Source of the DNA: Acidobacteriota bacterium
GTDB taxonomy: Bacteria > Acidobacteriota > Vicinamibacteria > Vicinamibacterales > UBA8438
NCBI GenBank assembly: GCA_005778315.1
Contig: SXOW01000430.1
Span: 1 to 5,477, forward strand
Direction: 5' to 3'
Length of the DNA: 5,477 nt
This document shows positions 4,639 to 5,477 of the stretch, one piece after another. Positions within the stretch are counted from its first letter, which is position 1. The number at the start of each line of letters is the position of its first letter. The position numbers were made by a program, and so were the translations under genes. The notes beneath the pieces were generated by a model that had not been told where the DNA came from, ran no database searches, and was given only the letters and a program-made list of their open reading frames with translations.

Positions 4639-5477
4639 AGCTGGCAGTCGTCGTGCAGCGCTACGGGGCCGATCTGAACGGCGGCGCCGAGCTGCATGCG
4701 CGGTATGTCGCCGAGCACCTCGCGCGGCATGCCGACGTCGAAGTCCTGACGACCTGCGCGCGTGACTACATTACGTGGCGCAACGAACTCGACGTGGGCC
4801 CGGAGCGGGTCAACGACGTGCCGGTCCGTCGGTTTCCGGTCAGCCGCGAGCGCAATGTCGATGACTTCGGGCGCCGCTCCAGGCAGGTGTTCGAGGAATC
4901 GCACTCGATCTCGGCGGAACTGGCCTGGCTGCGCAGCGAGGGTCCCACAAGCCCGGCGCTGGTCAACCACCTGCGCCGTCATGTCGCGGACTACGACTAC
5001 TGCATCTTCTTCAGCTTCCGCTACTACCACGCGTACCACGGGCTCCGGGTGACCGATGGGCGCGGGCTGCTCGTCCCCACCGCGGAGCGGGACGCGGCAC
5101 TTGGCTTGCGCATTTTCCGGGGCAGCTTCCGCCGTGCCCGCGCGCTGATGTACAACTCCGTCGAGGAGCGGGCGCTGATCAACGCCGTGTCCGGCAACGA
5201 ATCGGTACCCGGGGTGGTCGTCGGCATCGGCTCTGATGTCCCCACGGACCCGCAGCCCGAGCGATTCCGGCAGGCGACCGGCATCAAGGGGCCTACCATC
5301 ATCTATGTCGGCCGGATCGATGAGAACAAGGGGTGTCGGGAACTCTTCGAGTATTTCCGGCACTACGCGCGGTTCGACCCCACGCTGACGCTCGTGCTCA
5401 TCGGCACACCCGTCATGTCAGTGCCTGAGCATCCGCAGATCCGGCACCTCGGTTTCGTCAGCGACCAGGAAAAATTC
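4635..5477 (+). CDS. GT4-type glycosyltransferase (3' end cut by window)
   Basis: The frame starts at GTG 4635, whose last two bases are shared with the TGA of the preceding gene (4-nt GTGA overlap). It stays open for 281 codons to the window edge. Features of a GT-B fold, family 4 retaining transferase: N-terminal strand KLAVVVQRYG (2-11), the acceptor-side glycine motif NGGAELHAR (15-23), VPTAERD (147-153), YNSVEER (173-179), VVVGIGSDV (194-202), and the nucleotide-sugar domain opening with IYVGRIDENKG (223-233), in which R227 and K232 correspond to the basic residues that contact the donor phosphates. HLGFVSDQEKF (271-281) is the usual segment before the E-x7-E motif, which falls outside the window. 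No membrane helix or signal peptide is seen, so it should act in the cytoplasm or at the inner face of the membrane on a lipid-linked or sugar acceptor. No Shine-Dalgarno is evident, which fits translation by reinitiation from the upstream gene. Donor and acceptor cannot be named. Confidence 0.94.
   Translation, partial: MKLAVVVQRYGADLNGGAELHARYVAEHLARHADVEVLTTCARDYITWRNELDVGPERVNDVPVRRFPVSRERNVDDFGRRSRQVFEESHSISAELAWLRSEGPTSPALVNHLRRHVADYDYCIFFSFRYYHAYHGLRVTDGRGLLVPTAERDAALGLRIFRGSFRRARALMYNSVEERALINAVSGNESVPGVVVGIGSDVPTDPQPERFRQATGIKGPTIIYVGRIDENKGCRELFEYFRHYARFDPTLTLVLIGTPVMSVPEHPQIRHLGFVSDQEKF

Noticed and set aside
4353..5363. Minus-strand open frame of 336 codons at the right end
   Set aside because: It is antisense to the tail of the unknown protein and to the GT4 glycosyltransferase, whose motifs are unambiguous. 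Long antisense frames are expected at this GC content.

Overview
This 5.5 kb GC-rich window reads as an ordinary bacterial chromosome segment. No tRNA, rRNA, CRISPR array, insertion sequence or phage gene is visible. The protein types (class I PurE, PurD, ribosomal protein bS21, a one-domain STAS protein, a UbiA-type phosphoribosyltransferase homologue, a GT4 glycosyltransferase) fit a Gram-negative, high-GC, probably environmental lineage. Acidobacteriota (Vicinamibacteria-like) is my best guess, but it is an impression from gene content and style, not from a marker comparison.

Layout. Positions 1-1773 (minus strand) hold a de novo purine pair. purD comes first, and purE follows after an 18-nt gap with its own Shine-Dalgarno; purE runs off the left edge with probably only a few codons missing. 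Positions 1774-1945 are a divergent intergenic region carrying the rpsU leader. In it, the 10-mer GGAGGTGAAA occurs twice: once in a possible stem and once as the very strong ribosome binding site of rpsU. Positions 1946-2143 encode bS21 from a TTG start. Positions 2144-2297 are a regulatory interval with a GC hairpin, a consensus TTGACA inside a perfect 10-bp palindrome, a small GUAA-loop hairpin and a long bulged stem-loop just upstream of the next Shine-Dalgarno. From 2298 to the right edge four plus-strand genes lie close together: a STAS-domain anti-sigma-antagonist-like protein, a UbiA-superfamily polyprenyl-phosphate phosphoribosyltransferase homologue, a 334-residue protein of unknown function with an Arg-rich tract and a disordered tail, and a GT4 glycosyltransferase cut by the window end.

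How the genes may work together. PurD and PurE catalyse two steps on the route to IMP. The plus-strand cluster looks like the first part of a cell-envelope or exopolysaccharide locus: a small STAS switch protein at its head, a membrane enzyme that makes or uses a lipid-linked sugar, and a glycosyltransferase translationally coupled (GTGA overlap) to an uncharacterised helical protein. The least explained items are that uncharacterised protein and the structured leader upstream of the STAS gene. I see no evidence strong enough to claim a wholly new system from this window alone.
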